NCBI RefSeq assembly: GCF_009650215.1
Contig: NZ_CP045851.1
Span: forward strand, 3,003,001-3,067,000
Direction: 5' to 3'
Source: Actinomarinicola tropica
Lineage (GTDB): Bacteria; Actinomycetota; Acidimicrobiia; Acidimicrobiales; SKKL01
Length of the DNA stretch: 64,000 nucleotides
Position 1 is the first letter of the stretch; each line of letters begins with the position of its first letter. Under the pieces are notes generated by a model. It was not told where the DNA came from. It searched no databases and worked only from the letters and a program-made list of their open reading frames with translations. Of the stretch, positions 23,922 through 32,651 are shown piece after piece. The position numbers were made by a program, and so were the translations under genes.

Positions 23922-24518
23922 ATGTCAGACCTGTTGCGACCGCGGATAGTGAACGTCGTGAGCCCGGAAACCTGCCCTGCGTGCGACAGCACCACTCGAG
24001 TGCTCGTGGCGATCCGACATCCCGTGATGCGGCGCTTCGCCACCGAGCTGCTCGCTCGGGAGTGCGGCTGCTGGGCATCCGACGACGTCGCCGTCGGCGA
24101 GATGTTGCCGAGCGCCATCGATCGGTTTCGGCCGGACCTCCTCGTCGTCGACGCTGGCGACTTCCCGGCGTGTTGCCAGGACGCGATCGACGCCTTTCCC
24201 CGCAGTCGGGTGGTGGTCATCGGTCCGGAGCCTGATCCAGGCTACGGCGCCGCGGCCCTGGCCCAGGGAGCAGCGGCCTGCATCACGCGAGACACCGTCG
24301 GCGATGAGCTCGTCCCCGCAATCCGAGCGGCTCTCGGCGACCGCGACGATGACTCGTTACCTTGGACCCGCCTCGACAGGCACGCCGGAAGGGCGTGGGA
24401 CGAGGACCACCTATCCCGATCTCGTCCGCGCCTCGCGCACTCTCATGCAGACGTCCAACCGTTGTACAGTGCCCGATCGTGCTACTACACGGTGTCGGAC
24501 CATACGCGGACCTCGTGA
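23922..24518 (+). CDS. Receiver-like (REC fold) protein without output domain
   Basis: 198 residues. From about residue 30 it follows a receiver fold: RVLVAIRHPVMRRFATELL, then DLLVVDAGDF (Asp in the phospho-acceptor strand), then ALAQGAAACITRDTVGDELV, as in NarL-type receivers. The acidic pair near the first strand is missing (AIRHP), so phosphorylation is doubtful. The N-terminus has CPACD, a possible metal or zinc pair, and there is no DNA-binding domain. The last 45 residues overlap regulon site 6 and may not be conserved. An inverted repeat (TCCCGT/ACGGGA) lies just upstream at 23905-23918. Confidence 0.55.
   Translation: MSDLLRPRIVNVVSPETCPACDSTTRVLVAIRHPVMRRFATELLARECGCWASDDVAVGEMLPSAIDRFRPDLLVVDAGDFPACCQDAIDAFPRSRVVVIGPEPDPGYGAAALAQGAAACITRDTVGDELVPAIRAALGDRDDDSLPWTRLDRHAGRAWDEDHLSRSRPRLAHSHADVQPLYSARSCYYTVSDHTRTS
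24483..24499. promoter_or_regulatory. Dyad TACTAC-N5-GTCGGA, regulon site 6 (Cys peptide-lgt)
   Basis: TACTAC (24483-24488), ACGGT, GTCGGA (24494-24499). It falls inside the 3' end of the receiver-like gene, 35 bp before the small Cys-peptide ORF, and would control that ORF and lgt. Confidence 0.55.
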
Positions 24519-24534
24519 CACAGGAGGAAGCCGG

Positions 24535-24624
24535 ATGACGCGCTTCGTTGCCCGCTACACCTATTGCTGCACGGTGACCGGACACTGCGATGCGGGCAGG
24601 GAAGGAACCCCCGTCGTCGAGTGA
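24535..24624 (+). CDS. 29-residue Cys-rich peptide upstream of lgt
   Basis: ATG 24535 has a very strong ribosome site (CAGGAGGAAG) and the regulon dyad 35 bp upstream. The peptide starts MTRFVARYTYCCTVTGHCDA and ends in GREGTPVVE; three cysteines sit in CCxxxxGHC. Its stop overlaps the lgt GTG start (GTGA). The strong initiation signal and coupling argue that it is translated. It could be a metal- or redox-responsive leader peptide, or a small metal-binding protein. No family recognised. Confidence 0.6.
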   Translation: MTRFVARYTYCCTVTGHCDAGREGTPVVE

Positions 24625-25472
24625 CGACCGGACCGCCCATGCTCACCTTCCTCATCGCCTCGATCCCCAGCCCACCGGGCAAGAGCATTGGCATCGACCC
24701 GGTCCAGCTGCGCGCCTACGGCCTGGCCATCGCGGTCGGCGTACTGGTCGCGGTGTGGATCGCACAGCGGCGCTACGCCCGCCGGGGCGGCGACCCCGAA
24801 GCCCTGGCCACCATCGCCATGTGGGCCGTGCCGATGGGGCTCGTGGGCGCTCGCCTGTACCACGTCGTCACCGACTACCAGCGCTTCCAAGGACGCTGGT
24901 GGAGCGTCGTCGAGGTCTGGGAGGGCGGTCTCGGCATCCCCGGCGGCCTCCTCGCCGGGGTGATCACCGGAGTCGTCCTCGCCCGCCGTCGGGGTCTCGA
25001 CGTCCCCACTTTGCTCGACGTCGCCGCACCGGCCATCCCCATCGCTCAGGCCATCGGCCGTCTCGGCAACTGGTTCAACCAGGAGCTCTTCGGCCGGCCC
25101 AGCGACCTGCCATGGGCCGTCCGGATCGACCCCGCGCATCGCCCCGACGGGCTCGAGCACGTCGCCACCTACCACCCAACGTTCCTCTACGAGGCGCTGT
25201 GGAACGTCGCACTCGCCGCGCTGCTCATCCGACTCGACCGCACCGGCCGGCTCCGCCGCGGGCAGCTCTTCACCCTCTACGTCGCCGGCTACGCTCTCGG
25301 CCGCCTGTGGGTGGAAGCACTCCGCATCGACTCCGCGAACGAGGTTCTCGGGCTGCGGGTCAACATCTGGATGAGCTTCGCCGCGCTGGCGATCGCCGCC
25401 GCCGTGTTCGCCGTGCAATCCCGCCACGCTGATCCGATGCCCGCCCCCGAGCAGGGCGCAACGCAGAGGTGA
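24621..25472 (+). CDS. lgt: Prolipoprotein diacylglyceryl transferase
   Basis: 283 residues. Lgt moves diacylglycerol from phosphatidylglycerol to the lipobox Cys of prolipoproteins in the membrane. Seven helices are visible. The Lgt signature GRLGNWFNQELFG (about residues 150-162) and the HPTFLYEALWN block are intact, as is the first-helix block LRAYGLAIAVGVLVA. GTG 24621 is chosen for its overlap with the Cys peptide; ATG 24639 is the alternative. An extra lgt in an island rich in lipoproteins (DUF305, cytochrome c) is fitting; the chromosome should carry its own. Confidence 0.93.
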   Translation: MTTGPPMLTFLIASIPSPPGKSIGIDPVQLRAYGLAIAVGVLVAVWIAQRRYARRGGDPEALATIAMWAVPMGLVGARLYHVVTDYQRFQGRWWSVVEVWEGGLGIPGGLLAGVITGVVLARRRGLDVPTLLDVAAPAIPIAQAIGRLGNWFNQELFGRPSDLPWAVRIDPAHRPDGLEHVATYHPTFLYEALWNVALAALLIRLDRTGRLRRGQLFTLYVAGYALGRLWVEALRIDSANEVLGLRVNIWMSFAALAIAAAVFAVQSRHADPMPAPEQGATQR

Positions 25473-25503
25473 GAACGATGACCATCCTCTCTGACGTCTC
25501 GTG

Positions 25504-26789
25504 ATGCCCGCAGGCCGCGGACGCCCCCAGAGCGCCGCCGACACCCTGGGGCCCGTTCTCGCTGCGTTGATCGGGCCGATCGGCGTGCGGTTCCACCTCT
25601 GGGACGGGTCGGCCTGGGGGCCTCCGGACGCGCCCGCCACCATCCGCCTCCGCTCACCGGATGCGCTGCGACGGCTCCTCTGGGCCCCTGGCGAGCTCGG
25701 CATCGCCCGAGCGTTCGTGGCCGAGGATGTCGACGTCGACGGCGACACCTACGAAGCGCTGCGGGCGCTGCGACCGGCGGGTCGTAGGCTGCACACAGCG
25801 TGGCGGTCCATCCCCCGCGCCACCATCGCAGCCAAGCGCCTGGGCGCCGCAGGGCGGCCGCTCCCGCCGCCCCCGGAAGAGCTGCGCCCGCATGGCCGGC
25901 GCCACTCGTCCCGTCGAGACGCCGAGGTCGTCGGGCATCACTACGACGTCGGGAACGACTTTTACGCGCTGATCCTCGGACCCTCGCTCACCTACTCCTG
26001 CGCACGGTTCTCACGTCCAGGGGTGTCGCTGGTCGAGGCACAGGAGTCGAAGCACGACCTCATCTGCCGCAAGCTCGGGCTGCAGGACCGGTCGGGCATG
26101 CGGTTGCTCGACGTGGGCTGCGGATGGGGGTCCCTCGCCCTCCACGCCGCACGCGAATACGGTGCCCAGGTCGTCGGCGTGACGATCAGCACGCAGCAAG
26201 TCCACGCGGCACGCCAGCGGGTCGACCAGGCGGGGCTCGCCAGCCAGATCGACATCCGGTTGCAGGACTACCGCCGACTCGATGGCGAGGAGTTCGACGT
26301 CATCGCCTCCATCGGCATGTCCGAGCATGTCGGGCACGAGCGCATCGACCAGTACTTCGCCGTGCTTCACTCGCGCCTCGCTCCAGGCGGCCGCATGCTC
26401 AACCACGCCATCTCCGCCGTGGGCGCCTCGCGAATCGGGCGCCGGACGTTCATGGGCCGATATGTCTTCCCCGATGGAGAGCTCCTCGACGTGGCCGACA
26501 CCGTGTCGTCCATGGAGCGCGCCGGTTCGAGGTCCGGGACATCGAAGGCCTGCGCGAGCACTACGCGCTCACCCTGCGAGCGTGGGTGGCAAACCTCGAG
26601 CAGCACTGGGACGACGCCGTCGCGCTCGTCGGTGTCCGCCGGGCACGGGTCTGGCGGCTCTACATGGCGGCATCGGCTGTCGGGTTCGACGACGGGGGTC
26701 TGGGGGTGCACCAGGTACTGGGCGTGGTCTCGGCCCCGAGCGGCGCCAGCGGCATGCCACCGACGCGTGATGACTGGGCGACGCGATGA
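25504..26789 (+). pseudogene. Cyclopropane-fatty-acid synthase family methyltransferase, one-base frameshift
   Basis: The protein matches SAM-dependent cyclopropane-fatty-acyl-phospholipid synthases: an N-terminal lipid-binding half, then VVGHHYDVGNDFYALILGPS, the SAM loop LLDVGCGWGSLALHAA, QDYRRLDGEEFDVIASIGMS and EHVGHERIDQYF. At about 26521 the frame breaks: SSMERAG should continue FEVRDIEGLREHYALTLRAW, which is found in the +2 frame to 26789. One missing base in GCCGG(C)TTC explains it. The rest is intact, so this is either a very recent mutation or a sequencing error. Without it, the enzyme would be about 428 residues. Confidence 0.85.
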
Positions 26790-26892
26790 GGACCGGCCGT
26801 CATCTCATCAGCCGTCGACGCCCGCGCCAGTCGGCGCCGATGCTGGCCCAGGATCACCAGCGCTGCGCTCAAGTGGGCGGACAGCCGGCCGA

Positions 26893-26909
26893 TACTACGA
26901 GTTGTAGTC
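26893..26909. promoter_or_regulatory. Dyad TACTAC-N5-GTAGTC, regulon site 7
   Basis: TACTAC (26893-26898), GAGTT, GTAGTC (26904-26909), 40 bp before the ATG of the Cys-rich membrane protein. It is one of the clearest copies, in plain intergenic sequence. Confidence 0.65.
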
Positions 26910-26948
26910 GTCCCATCCTTGTCCGCCGGTAGGGCTGGAGGTACTTAA

Positions 26949-27428
26949 ATGCGGTTCGTCTTCGCAGCAGGGCTCATGGTGGTGTGTGCAGGCGGCATCG
27001 GCCGGCTTCTGTGGCTGCTCGAGGGGAAGCCTCCGCTCGACCGGCCGGCGTGGTGGCCGGCCAGGCGGTCGATCGAGACCAGCGCGGGCAGGCCGACGTC
27101 TTCCAGCTCGGCGGACTGCCACTCGGTCGCCTCTGGGCCCCGTCGGCGTGGCCGACTCGCCGCCGTCGGCGCGTGCGCCGCGTGCTGCGGCATCCCGGTG
27201 TTGCTGCTGGCAGGCATCGCCGTCTTCGGCGTCGTGGCCAGCGTGAGCTTCTTGGGGGCGCTGCTGCTCCTTGCCGGCCTGGCGGCCTGGCGTCTCACCG
27301 CACGCCGGGTCAGGTCACACCATCACAAGTCGTCTGCCTCAACGGGAATGGGCGTGTCGTGCTGCGGGACCACTGACGGCGACCGCAACCCGGAGGCGGA
27401 GCTGGCGTCGGCCGGCCGCCACGGCTGA
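26949..27428 (+). CDS. Small membrane protein with paired cysteines
   Basis: 159 residues, ATG after GGAGGTACTTAA. There is one N-terminal helix, a Ser/Arg-rich middle of about 50 residues, then two helices beginning GACAACCGIPVLLLAGIAVFG and SFLGALLLLAGLAAWRL. The tail has HHHK and SCCGTTDG. The CC pair at the start of a helix recalls MerT/MerC-type mercury or metal transporters, but the rest does not align. Three CC-type sites and a His run suggest thiophilic-metal handling. No firm family. The IS21 element starts 20 bp after the stop. Confidence 0.55.
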   Translation: MRFVFAAGLMVVCAGGIGRLLWLLEGKPPLDRPAWWPARRSIETSAGRPTSSSSADCHSVASGPRRRGRLAAVGACAACCGIPVLLLAGIAVFGVVASVSFLGALLLLAGLAAWRLTARRVRSHHHKSSASTGMGVSCCGTTDGDRNPEAELASAGRHG

Positions 27429-27582
27429 AACGGTCGACACCCGGCAGTGACGGCGCTCAGGTGAATCTCCCCAGAGTTGCTCACTGAAATTCCCCACCCG
27501 TGGGGCTCCACCAACTGGGGTGGGGCTCCCTCGATGCTGACGGTCTTCGACCACCACCAGCACGACGAGGGAGCCCCGTCTC

Positions 27583-28902
27583 ATGCTCACACGGGAGGAA
27601 GATGTGGACGCGCACGCGCTCCATGCCAGAGGCTGGAAGATCGCTGTGATCGCTCGGCACTTGGGCCGCGAGCGCAAGACGATCCGGGCCTACTTGAACG
27701 GCGACCGCGTCGCTGGCGAACGGGCGAGCCCGGCGGTTGATCCGTTCGAGCCGTTCGTCGACTACGCCCGGGAGCGGCTGGGCGAGGACCCGCACCTGTG
27801 GGCCACGACGCTGTTCGACGAGCTCGTCGCGTTGGGGTTCGAGCAGAGCTACCAGACCTTGACCCGCCAGGTCCGCGCCCGGGGGCTGCGCCCGGCGTGT
27901 GAGACGTGCCGGCCGGCGAAGGGCCGGGCGGTCACGGTGATCGAGCACCCGCCGGGCGAAGAGACCCAGTGGGACTGGCTCGAGCTCCCCGACCCGCCCG
28001 CCGCGTGGGGGTGGGGCAGCTCGGCGAACCTGTTCGTCGGCGCGCTCGCGCACTCGGCCCGCTGGCGCGGGGTGCTGGCTGAGTCGATGGACCAGGCCCA
28101 TGTCATCGACGGCCTCGACCGGGTGAGCCGCGAGTTGGGCGGGCTCACGTCGGTGTGGCGCTTCGATCGCATGGCCACGGTCTGTCACCCCGCGACCGGT
28201 CGGATCACCGCGTCGTTCGCCGGCGTCGCGAAGCACTACGGGGTGTCGGTCGCGATCTGCCCGCCGCGGCACGGCAACCGCAAGGGCGTCGTCGAGAAGG
28301 CCAACCACACCGCAGCCCAGCGCTGGTGGCGCAACCTCTCCGACGACGTCACCGTCGAGGAGGCCCAGGCGTCACTCGACCGGCTCTGCGCGGAGCGCCT
28401 CGACCAACGAACCCGGGTCATCGGCGACCGGCGCGCCACCGTCGCCGCCCACGCCGAGACTGAGCGGCTCCGGCCGGTCCCGAGCCCGTTCCCCGCCACG
28501 GTCACCGTCGACCGGCGCGTCGCCGCCAACGCCCGGGTCGCCTACCGCGGGAACTTCTACTCGGTCCCACCCGAGCTCGCCCACACCGCAGTGACCGTCA
28601 CCGCCCGGCTCGGCGACGCCCACCTCGACATCGCCACCGACACCGGCATCGTGGTCGCCCGCCACCGTCTCGCCGGGACCGGCGCCGTCGTCGCCGACCA
28701 CGGCCACGTCACCGCTCTCAACCGCGCCGCCCTGGCTGCGTTCAGCGACGCACCACCGCACCGGTCCAAGCAACGCATCCCGCCAGGCCCCGCTGCGCTC
28801 GCCGCGGCCGCCGCCCTGCGCGGCACCGACCCCGCCGGGGCGACGGTCATCGATCTCGCCCGCTACGCCCAAGCCGCCAACGGAAGGAACACCCTGACAT
28901 GA
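27583..28902 (+). CDS. istA: IS21-family transposase IstA
   Basis: 439 residues. The N-terminal helix-turn-helix WKIAVIARHLGRERKTIRAY is followed by the DDE core with WDWLELPDPPAAWGWG, LTSVWRFDRMATVC and the catalytic Glu near KGVVEKANHTAAQRWW. The mu-transposase-type C-terminal part (YRGNFYSVPPELAHTAVTV) binds the element ends. Its stop overlaps the istB ATG by 4 bp, the usual coupling. No disruption visible. Confidence 0.92.
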   Translation: MLTREEDVDAHALHARGWKIAVIARHLGRERKTIRAYLNGDRVAGERASPAVDPFEPFVDYARERLGEDPHLWATTLFDELVALGFEQSYQTLTRQVRARGLRPACETCRPAKGRAVTVIEHPPGEETQWDWLELPDPPAAWGWGSSANLFVGALAHSARWRGVLAESMDQAHVIDGLDRVSRELGGLTSVWRFDRMATVCHPATGRITASFAGVAKHYGVSVAICPPRHGNRKGVVEKANHTAAQRWWRNLSDDVTVEEAQASLDRLCAERLDQRTRVIGDRRATVAAHAETERLRPVPSPFPATVTVDRRVAANARVAYRGNFYSVPPELAHTAVTVTARLGDAHLDIATDTGIVVARHRLAGTGAVVADHGHVTALNRAALAAFSDAPPHRSKQRIPPGPAALAAAAALRGTDPAGATVIDLARYAQAANGRNTLT

Positions 28903-29722
28903 CCACCACCACGAGCCCGCCGGCCACCGCCGGCGAAGCCTCGACCTACCAACAACTGCGAGGCCACCTCGCGACCTCAAGCTCACCGCCTGCGCCGAAG
29001 CGCTCCCGGTCGTGCTCGACCAAGCCCAAGCCGAAGGGCTCACGATGACCGCCGCGCTCGAGCGGCTGTTGGCGATCGAGGTCAACGCGACCGAAGCCCG
29101 CCGGCTCGCCGGGCGGCTCCGCTTCGCGTCGCTCCCGACCCCGGCCACCCTCGAGGACTTCGACTACGACGCCCAACCCGGCGTCGACCCGAACCTCATC
29201 GCCGAGCTCGGCACCGGCCGCTACCTCGAGACCGCGACCAACGTGTTGCTCATCGGACCGCCCGGCGTCGGCAAGACCCACCTCGCCGTCGGCCTCGCCC
29301 GCCGCGCCGCCGAGACCGGCTACCGCACCTACTTCACCACCGCAGCCGACCTCGCAGCCCGATGCCACCGCGCCGCCATCGAAGGCCGCTGGGCGCACAC
29401 CATGCGCTTCTTCAACGGACCCACCCTGCTCGTGATCGACGAGCTCGGCTACCTCCCGCTGCCCGCCGAAGCCGCGGCCGCGCTCTTCCAGGTCGTGTCG
29501 CAGCGCTACCTGCGCACCTCGATCGTGATGACGACCAACCGCGGGGTCGCCGCCTGGGGCGAGATCCTCGGCGACACCACCGTCGCCGCAGCGATGCTCG
29601 ACCGGCTCCTGCACCGCTCCGTCGTGCTCAACCTCGACGGCGACAGCTACCGCCTCCGCGACCACCACGCCCGCACCGACACCCTCCGACGCAGTTGGCG
29701 TCCCGTGAGGTGGTGTAGGTAG
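28899..29722 (+). pseudogene. istB: IS21 helper ATPase IstB, frameshifted and 3'-interrupted
   Basis: AAA+ helper protein that activates IstA. ATG 28899 starts TTTTSPPATAGEASTYQQLR, but after RGHLA the frame fails: LKLTACAEALPVVLDQAQAE lies one base off, so one base is missing near 28975. The remainder has Walker A (IGPPGVGKTHLA), Walker B (LLVIDELGYLPL) and the sensor MTTNRG. The last residues after WRP come from IS256 sequence; the natural tail seems to be on the far side of IS256 (before 31132). A start at 29012 could still give most of the ATPase. Confidence 0.85.
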
Positions 29723-31081
29723 CGAGACGGTCCCCCCATGGGTTGGGCCATCGCGTGAGCCTTGGTGAGACCTGCGAAAGCACTCACTGGAAGGAACTCA
29801 CGCGATGACCCATGACGATGATGCCCGAGTTGCTGACCTGCTGGCGCGTCTGGGCGATGGTGACAGCAAGGAGCTGTTCCGCCGGCTGCTCGAGGCGGGG
29901 ATGCAGGAGTTGATCGACGCCGAGCTCACCGCCGCGATCGGTGCCGGCCCCCACGAGCGAACCGACAGCCGCACCAACCAGCGCAACGGCTCTCGGAGCC
30001 GACTGCTGTCCACGCCGGCGGGTGATGTGGAGCTGCGGATCCCCAAGGTGCGGGTCGGGTCGTTCTTCCCGTCGCTGCTCGAGCCGCGCCGGCGGGTCGA
30101 CAAGGCGCTGTGGGGTGTGATCATGACCGCCTACACCACCGGCACCTCGACCCGGAAGGTCGACGATCTGGTCCAGGCGCTGGGGTGTGAGTCGGGGGTG
30201 TCGAAGTCGACGGTGTCGCGGATCTGCGCGGGGATCGACGAAGAGGTCGCCGTGTTCCGCACCCGACGCCTGGACCACGTCGAGTTCCCCTACCTGTACC
30301 TCGACGCCACCTACATCAAGGCCCGCATCAACCACCGGATCATCTCCCGGGCCGTCGTGGTCGCCACCGGTGTCACCGCCAATGGTGACCGCGAGGTCCT
30401 CGGTGTCGACGTCGGCGACAGCGAAGACGAGGTGTTCTGGACCGCGTTCCTCCGCGGCCTCAAGGACCGAGGCCTCAGCGGAGTGCGCCTCGTCATCTCC
30501 GACGCCCACGCCGGGCTGAAGGCGTCGATCCCACGAGTGCTCGCCGGCGCGTCCTGGCAGCGCTGCAAGGTGCATCTGATGCGCAACATCTTGGGCACCG
30601 TGCCCTCCGCGTCCAAAGACATGGTCGCCGCGACGGTCCGCACGATCTTCGCCCAGCCCTCCGCCGAGGGGTGCCGGGCCCAGCTGCATGAGGTCGTCGG
30701 GGTCCTCGAGGGTCAGTTCCCCAAGGCCGCCGCGATCTTGGAGGGCGCCGAAGCGGACGTGTTGGCCCACACCGCGTTCCCCCGGGCGCATTGGCGCAAG
30801 ATCGCCTCCACGAACCCGCTCGAGCGGATCAACAAGGAGATCAAGCGCCGCAGCAACGTCGTCGGGATCTTCCCCGACGACGCCTCGGTCATCCGCCTCG
30901 TCGGCGCCGTCCTGCTCGACCAACACGACGACTGGGCCATCTCCGAACGCCGCTACCTCTCCGAAGAGAGCATGGCCGCCATCGATCCCGACCCCACGGA
31001 GGTGACCACGACGAACCCTGCGCTGCCAGCCGCGTAACCTCAGGCTGGCGAAGCCAAGGCTCACAGACCTACTTCCACCAC
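29710..31081. mobile_element. IS256-family insertion sequence nested in istB
   Basis: The outer ends are related inverted sequences, GTGGTGTAGGTAG at the left and GTGGTGGAAGTAG read inwards from the right. Both have a GAGCCTTGG-type block further in (left CGTGAGCCTTGGTGAG, right TGTGAGCCTTGGC). It holds one intact transposase. I found no convincing 8-bp target duplication, so the exact borders are approximate. Confidence 0.75.
29805..31037 (+). CDS. IS256-family (mutator-type) transposase
   Basis: 410 residues. DDE residues are in YLYLDATYIKARINHR, VRLVISDAHAGLKASIPRVL-like sequence, and NPLERINKEIKRRSNVVGIF. The sequence QRCKVHLMRNIL (Cys-x-x-His type block) is typical of mutator-type transposases. 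Full length for the family and uninterrupted, so likely active. Confidence 0.93.
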   Translation: MTHDDDARVADLLARLGDGDSKELFRRLLEAGMQELIDAELTAAIGAGPHERTDSRTNQRNGSRSRLLSTPAGDVELRIPKVRVGSFFPSLLEPRRRVDKALWGVIMTAYTTGTSTRKVDDLVQALGCESGVSKSTVSRICAGIDEEVAVFRTRRLDHVEFPYLYLDATYIKARINHRIISRAVVVATGVTANGDREVLGVDVGDSEDEVFWTAFLRGLKDRGLSGVRLVISDAHAGLKASIPRVLAGASWQRCKVHLMRNILGTVPSASKDMVAATVRTIFAQPSAEGCRAQLHEVVGVLEGQFPKAAAILEGAEADVLAHTAFPRAHWRKIASTNPLERINKEIKRRSNVVGIFPDDASVIRLVGAVLLDQHDDWAISERRYLSEESMAAIDPDPTEVTTTNPALPAA

Positions 31082-31406
31082 TCCACGGGGCACGATCCCG
31101 ACGCACCACCACCGGCAACCGCCGACCACTAACCTGACCACCGCTCACACAGGTGGGGAATTTCGATGAGCGACACCGGGGAATTCCGGCGAGCGCCGTC
31201 AGCAGGTCCAACACCAACCGCTGACGTTGCGCCGACGACTGGACATTTGCAGCCGCGAGCCATTGTCCAAGACTCGCGGGGAACACATCGTCAGCTTGCA
31301 TTGCATGATCGTCGATGAGTGAAGGACCTGGTGAAGTCCATATCCCCGGGTTACCGCGCAGCGACGGGTCGAGGTCGGCTGCTGTGGCGAGCGGTATCGT
31401 GTCGAC

Positions 31407-31814
31407 GTGCACTCAGCTCCAACCCTTGTCCTCAAGCGGCTCGCGCGAGCCGTTCTCGTGGCCGCCACGACCATGGTTGTTCTGGTGTCGTGCTCGGGCG
31501 GGGAAGATGATCCTGAGGCAGCAACGGCCGCCGATGGCGCGGCGCTCTATCAGCAGTCGTGTGCCTCCTGCCATGGCAGCGATCTGCGGGGCACCGACCA
31601 GGGGCCGTCGCACCTCTCGCAGGTCTACGCGCCGGACCACCATCCCGATGCGTCGTTTCGGGCCGCGATCACCCAGGGCTCACCTGCCCATCACTGGCAG
31701 TTCGGCGACATGGCACCGGTCGCCGGACTTGATGACGATGAGATCGACGTGATCATCGCCTACATCCGCGAGCAACAGGAGCAGCACGGGTTCGAGCCCT
31801 ACCCTCCGAAGTGA
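31407..31814 (+). CDS. Cytochrome c lipoprotein (class I type)
   Basis: 135 residues from GTG 31407. The signal peptide ends in a lipobox (VLVSC, Cys about 31), so the protein should be lipid-anchored outside the membrane. A single c-type haem site CASCHG and a likely axial Met in FGDMAPVAGLDDDE follow, ending with DVIIAYIREQQEQHG, the usual last helix of small cytochromes c. It could accept electrons at the membrane surface. No regulon dyad is seen upstream. It stands alone 205 bp after the IS21 element. Confidence 0.88.
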   Translation: MHSAPTLVLKRLARAVLVAATTMVVLVSCSGGEDDPEAATAADGAALYQQSCASCHGSDLRGTDQGPSHLSQVYAPDHHPDASFRAAITQGSPAHHWQFGDMAPVAGLDDDEIDVIIAYIREQQEQHGFEPYPPK

Positions 31815-31900
31815 CCCCAGCCTTCACCGGTGTGCGGATCGTGATCCGGCCCCAACGATCTGGGCCAAGCCCGGCCGGTTGCTGACCGCCTTCCTCGGGT

Positions 31901-32530
31901 TCACCTCCTGCCGCCGGACTCGGCGGCGGGCCGATACGTCCAATGCCAGGGTTCGCGAGGGACATCCTCGACGAAGCCGAATCTCCAGGCGTTGTCTCTC
32001 ATCCACGCTTGACCTGATGCGTCGAGATCAAGGTCGAGCGAGAGTCCCCAGCCGTGGTTGCTGGTTCCCGGCGCTGCGGCCAGTCCGCCCTGCGAGTACA
32101 GACCCTTCTCCGACGCGAGCCGCTGCTGTGTCGCGAAGTCCCGGTAGGAGCTGATGACGCCCAGGCTGACTCCATCCGCAGATGCCGCTGACCGCAGCAG
32201 GGTGAACGCCTCGGCCGCAGGCGCGTGAAGTTGGTGACCGTCGACGCCGATGGAGGTGAGCTCGGTAACCGGAATACGACCGTTTCCGAACGCGACCAGC
32301 TCCGCTGGTGGCTGCAACCGCCCATAGGCGCCAGGCGCCAGCCGATGTGCGGGCGTCGGCGAAGCAAGTGAGCGAACAGAAGTGGAGTAGATGCTGCTGA
32401 AACCGTCCGTAGCCTGGGGCGGAAGCCGCGAACCAGCACCAGCGGTCCCCTCGGCGATGCGGGGTTGACGTCCACCAAATCGGTTCTCGATCGTCGCCAT
32501 GCGGCTCTGGATCACAGCGATGCCATCCAT
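31901..32530 (-). CDS. M15-family D,D-carboxypeptidase-like peptidase
   Basis: 209 residues from ATG 32530; a longer frame from 32665 is possible. Zinc and catalytic motifs of VanY-type M15B peptidases are complete: SSYRDFATQQRL, the HxxGxxxD block NHGWGLSLDLD, and EPWHWTY. The N-terminal half is a Met/Gln-rich helix and a Ser/Pro linker with no clear signal peptide. It would cut D-Ala-D-Ala or a similar peptide in the wall. It is the last gene of the leftward operon. A diverged fragment of the same gene lies at 4671-4862. Confidence 0.85.
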   Translation of the reverse strand: MDGIAVIQSRMATIENRFGGRQPRIAEGTAGAGSRLPPQATDGFSSIYSTSVRSLASPTPAHRLAPGAYGRLQPPAELVAFGNGRIPVTELTSIGVDGHQLHAPAAEAFTLLRSAASADGVSLGVISSYRDFATQQRLASEKGLYSQGGLAAAPGTSNHGWGLSLDLDLDASGQAWMRDNAWRFGFVEDVPREPWHWTYRPAAESGGRR

Positions 32531-32651
32531 CGCCTGGTTTGGTCGGCCCCGTGGCCGACGAGCTGAGGGATGTGACCGGATCTGGCGCATGGACGTCGGA
32601 TGCATTGCGACGCCCTCGTGTGCCCGCTGGGCCGGTGCGGGTTCGGCTCCG

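Larger units (their letters stand above)
27448..31201. mobile_element. IS21-family element interrupted by IS256
   Basis: Ends begin TGACGGCGCTC at 27448 and, inverted, at 31201. Further inside both ends share GAAATTCCCCACC and another GAAT..CCCC unit, the multiple repeats expected at IS21 termini. GCAG flanks the element on both sides (27444-27447 and 31202-31205), a plausible 4-bp target duplication. Inside are istA and istB in overlapping order. An IS256 copy sits in the end of istB and an early frameshift breaks istB, so this copy is probably immobile by itself. Confidence 0.85.

Noticed and set aside
27520-27582. Possible terminator or CRISPR-like short repeats at the IS21 left end
   Set aside because: The repeats are the multiple terminal binding sites of IS21; there are no spacers of regular length or cas genes. 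I saw no CRISPR array elsewhere in the window.
28288-28304. CACTAC-N5-GTCGGT inside istA
   Set aside because: Within coding sequence of a mobile element, with no promoter context; taken as chance.
29784-31412. Minus-strand frame that begins before the cytochrome c gene and enters IS21
   Set aside because: Its first 70 residues look somewhat protein-like and might be a gene cut by IS21, but joining across the 4-bp duplication gives no recognisable continuation and it overlaps the cytochrome c start.
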